A stretch of 64,000 bases of DNA. Source: Frankiaceae bacterium (lineage in GTDB: Bacteria > Actinomycetota > Actinomycetes > BP-191). A program made the position numbers and the translations under genes. Every line of letters starts with the position of its first letter. The first letter of the stretch is position 1. Of this stretch, positions 63,994 through 64,000 are shown piece by piece. The notes under the pieces are model-generated. The model was not told the DNA's origin. It saw nothing but the letters and a program-made list of their open reading frames with translations, and ran no database searches. Where the stretch lies: the NCBI GenBank assembly GCA_030840645.1, contig JAVEEC010000077.1, positions 1 to 64,000 of the forward strand, written 5' to 3'.

Positions 63994-64000
63994 ATGGCGG
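63994..64000 (+). CDS. Start of the next gene (sepF expected), truncated by the window
   Basis: ATGGCGG at the end of the window follows AGGGAG 5 nt upstream. In actinobacterial dcw clusters the gene after yggS is sepF, which often starts MA. Only two codons are visible, so the identity rests on order alone. Confidence 0.5.

Overview
The window is chromosomal DNA of a very GC-rich actinobacterium. The evidence is the extreme GC bias at third codon positions, frequent GTG and TTG starts, near-universal ATGA/GTGA gene overlaps, LexA boxes of the actinobacterial TCGAAC-N4-GTTCGA type, a c-di-AMP (ydaO-type) riboswitch ahead of an NlpC/P60 hydrolase, CrtYc/CrtYd-type split lycopene cyclases and a complete actinobacterial dcw cluster. 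No rRNA, tRNA, CRISPR array or prophage was seen. The genus cannot be named from sequence alone.

Layout. (1) 1-8.4 kb, housekeeping and stress: a small Zn-binding protein, an MscS channel, a peroxide-defence operon (Fur/PerR - rubrerythrin - DUF3501) with a palindromic operator, a degenerate receiver protein coupled to a zinc ribbon and trpD, and a GNAT/Lrp/DEDDh-UvrC operon. (2) 8.5-11.5 kb: a cluster of secreted proteins, at least three of them paralogous, then a VOC protein. (3) 11.5-18.7 kb, lipid and CoA metabolism: acyl-CoA carboxylase beta, WS/DGAT, CaiB-type CoA transferase, plus a kinase-like APH and a NYN-domain protein. (4) 18.8-22.8 kb: riboswitch-controlled NlpC/P60 hydrolase, followed at its stop codon by a MITE-like element, then a HEPN plus small-protein cassette and two acetyltransferases. 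(5) 22.8-25.8 kb: secreted hydrolase, Rv2175c-like regulator, thiS-thiE, thioredoxin-like lipoprotein. (6) 25.8-34.4 kb: carotenoid genes (crtYc, crtYd, glycosyltransferase, crtB, crtI, crtE) interspersed with unknown membrane proteins and a secreted beta-propeller. (7) 34.7-38.4 kb: a LexA-box-headed cassette of a HEPN (SAV_6107-like) protein, a methyltransferase and DNA polymerase IV, then DUF3040. (8) 38.5-45.5 kb: the TgpA-DUF58-MoxR operon, TetR, a methyltransferase, and a DUF3892 gene with its own perfect LexA box. (9) 45.7-64 kb, the dcw cluster: mraZ - small membrane protein - rsmH - ftsL - ftsI - murE - murF - mraY - murD - ftsW - murG - murC - murB - ftsQ - (DUF664) - ftsZ - pgeF - yggS - start of the next gene (sepF expected).

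How it fits together. The dcw genes are translationally coupled almost without gaps and make lipid II and the divisome. Four GTGG repeats at 10-bp spacing overlap the mraZ promoter and are the expected MraZ autoregulatory site. The crt genes would convert prenyl diphosphates through GGPP, phytoene and lycopene to a cyclised, possibly glycosylated carotenoid. The least explained items are the SOS-headed HEPN/methyltransferase/Pol IV cassette, the SOS-headed DUF3892 gene, a 52-bp palindromic repeat found at two convergent gene junctions, and the HEPN two-gene unit beside the MITE.
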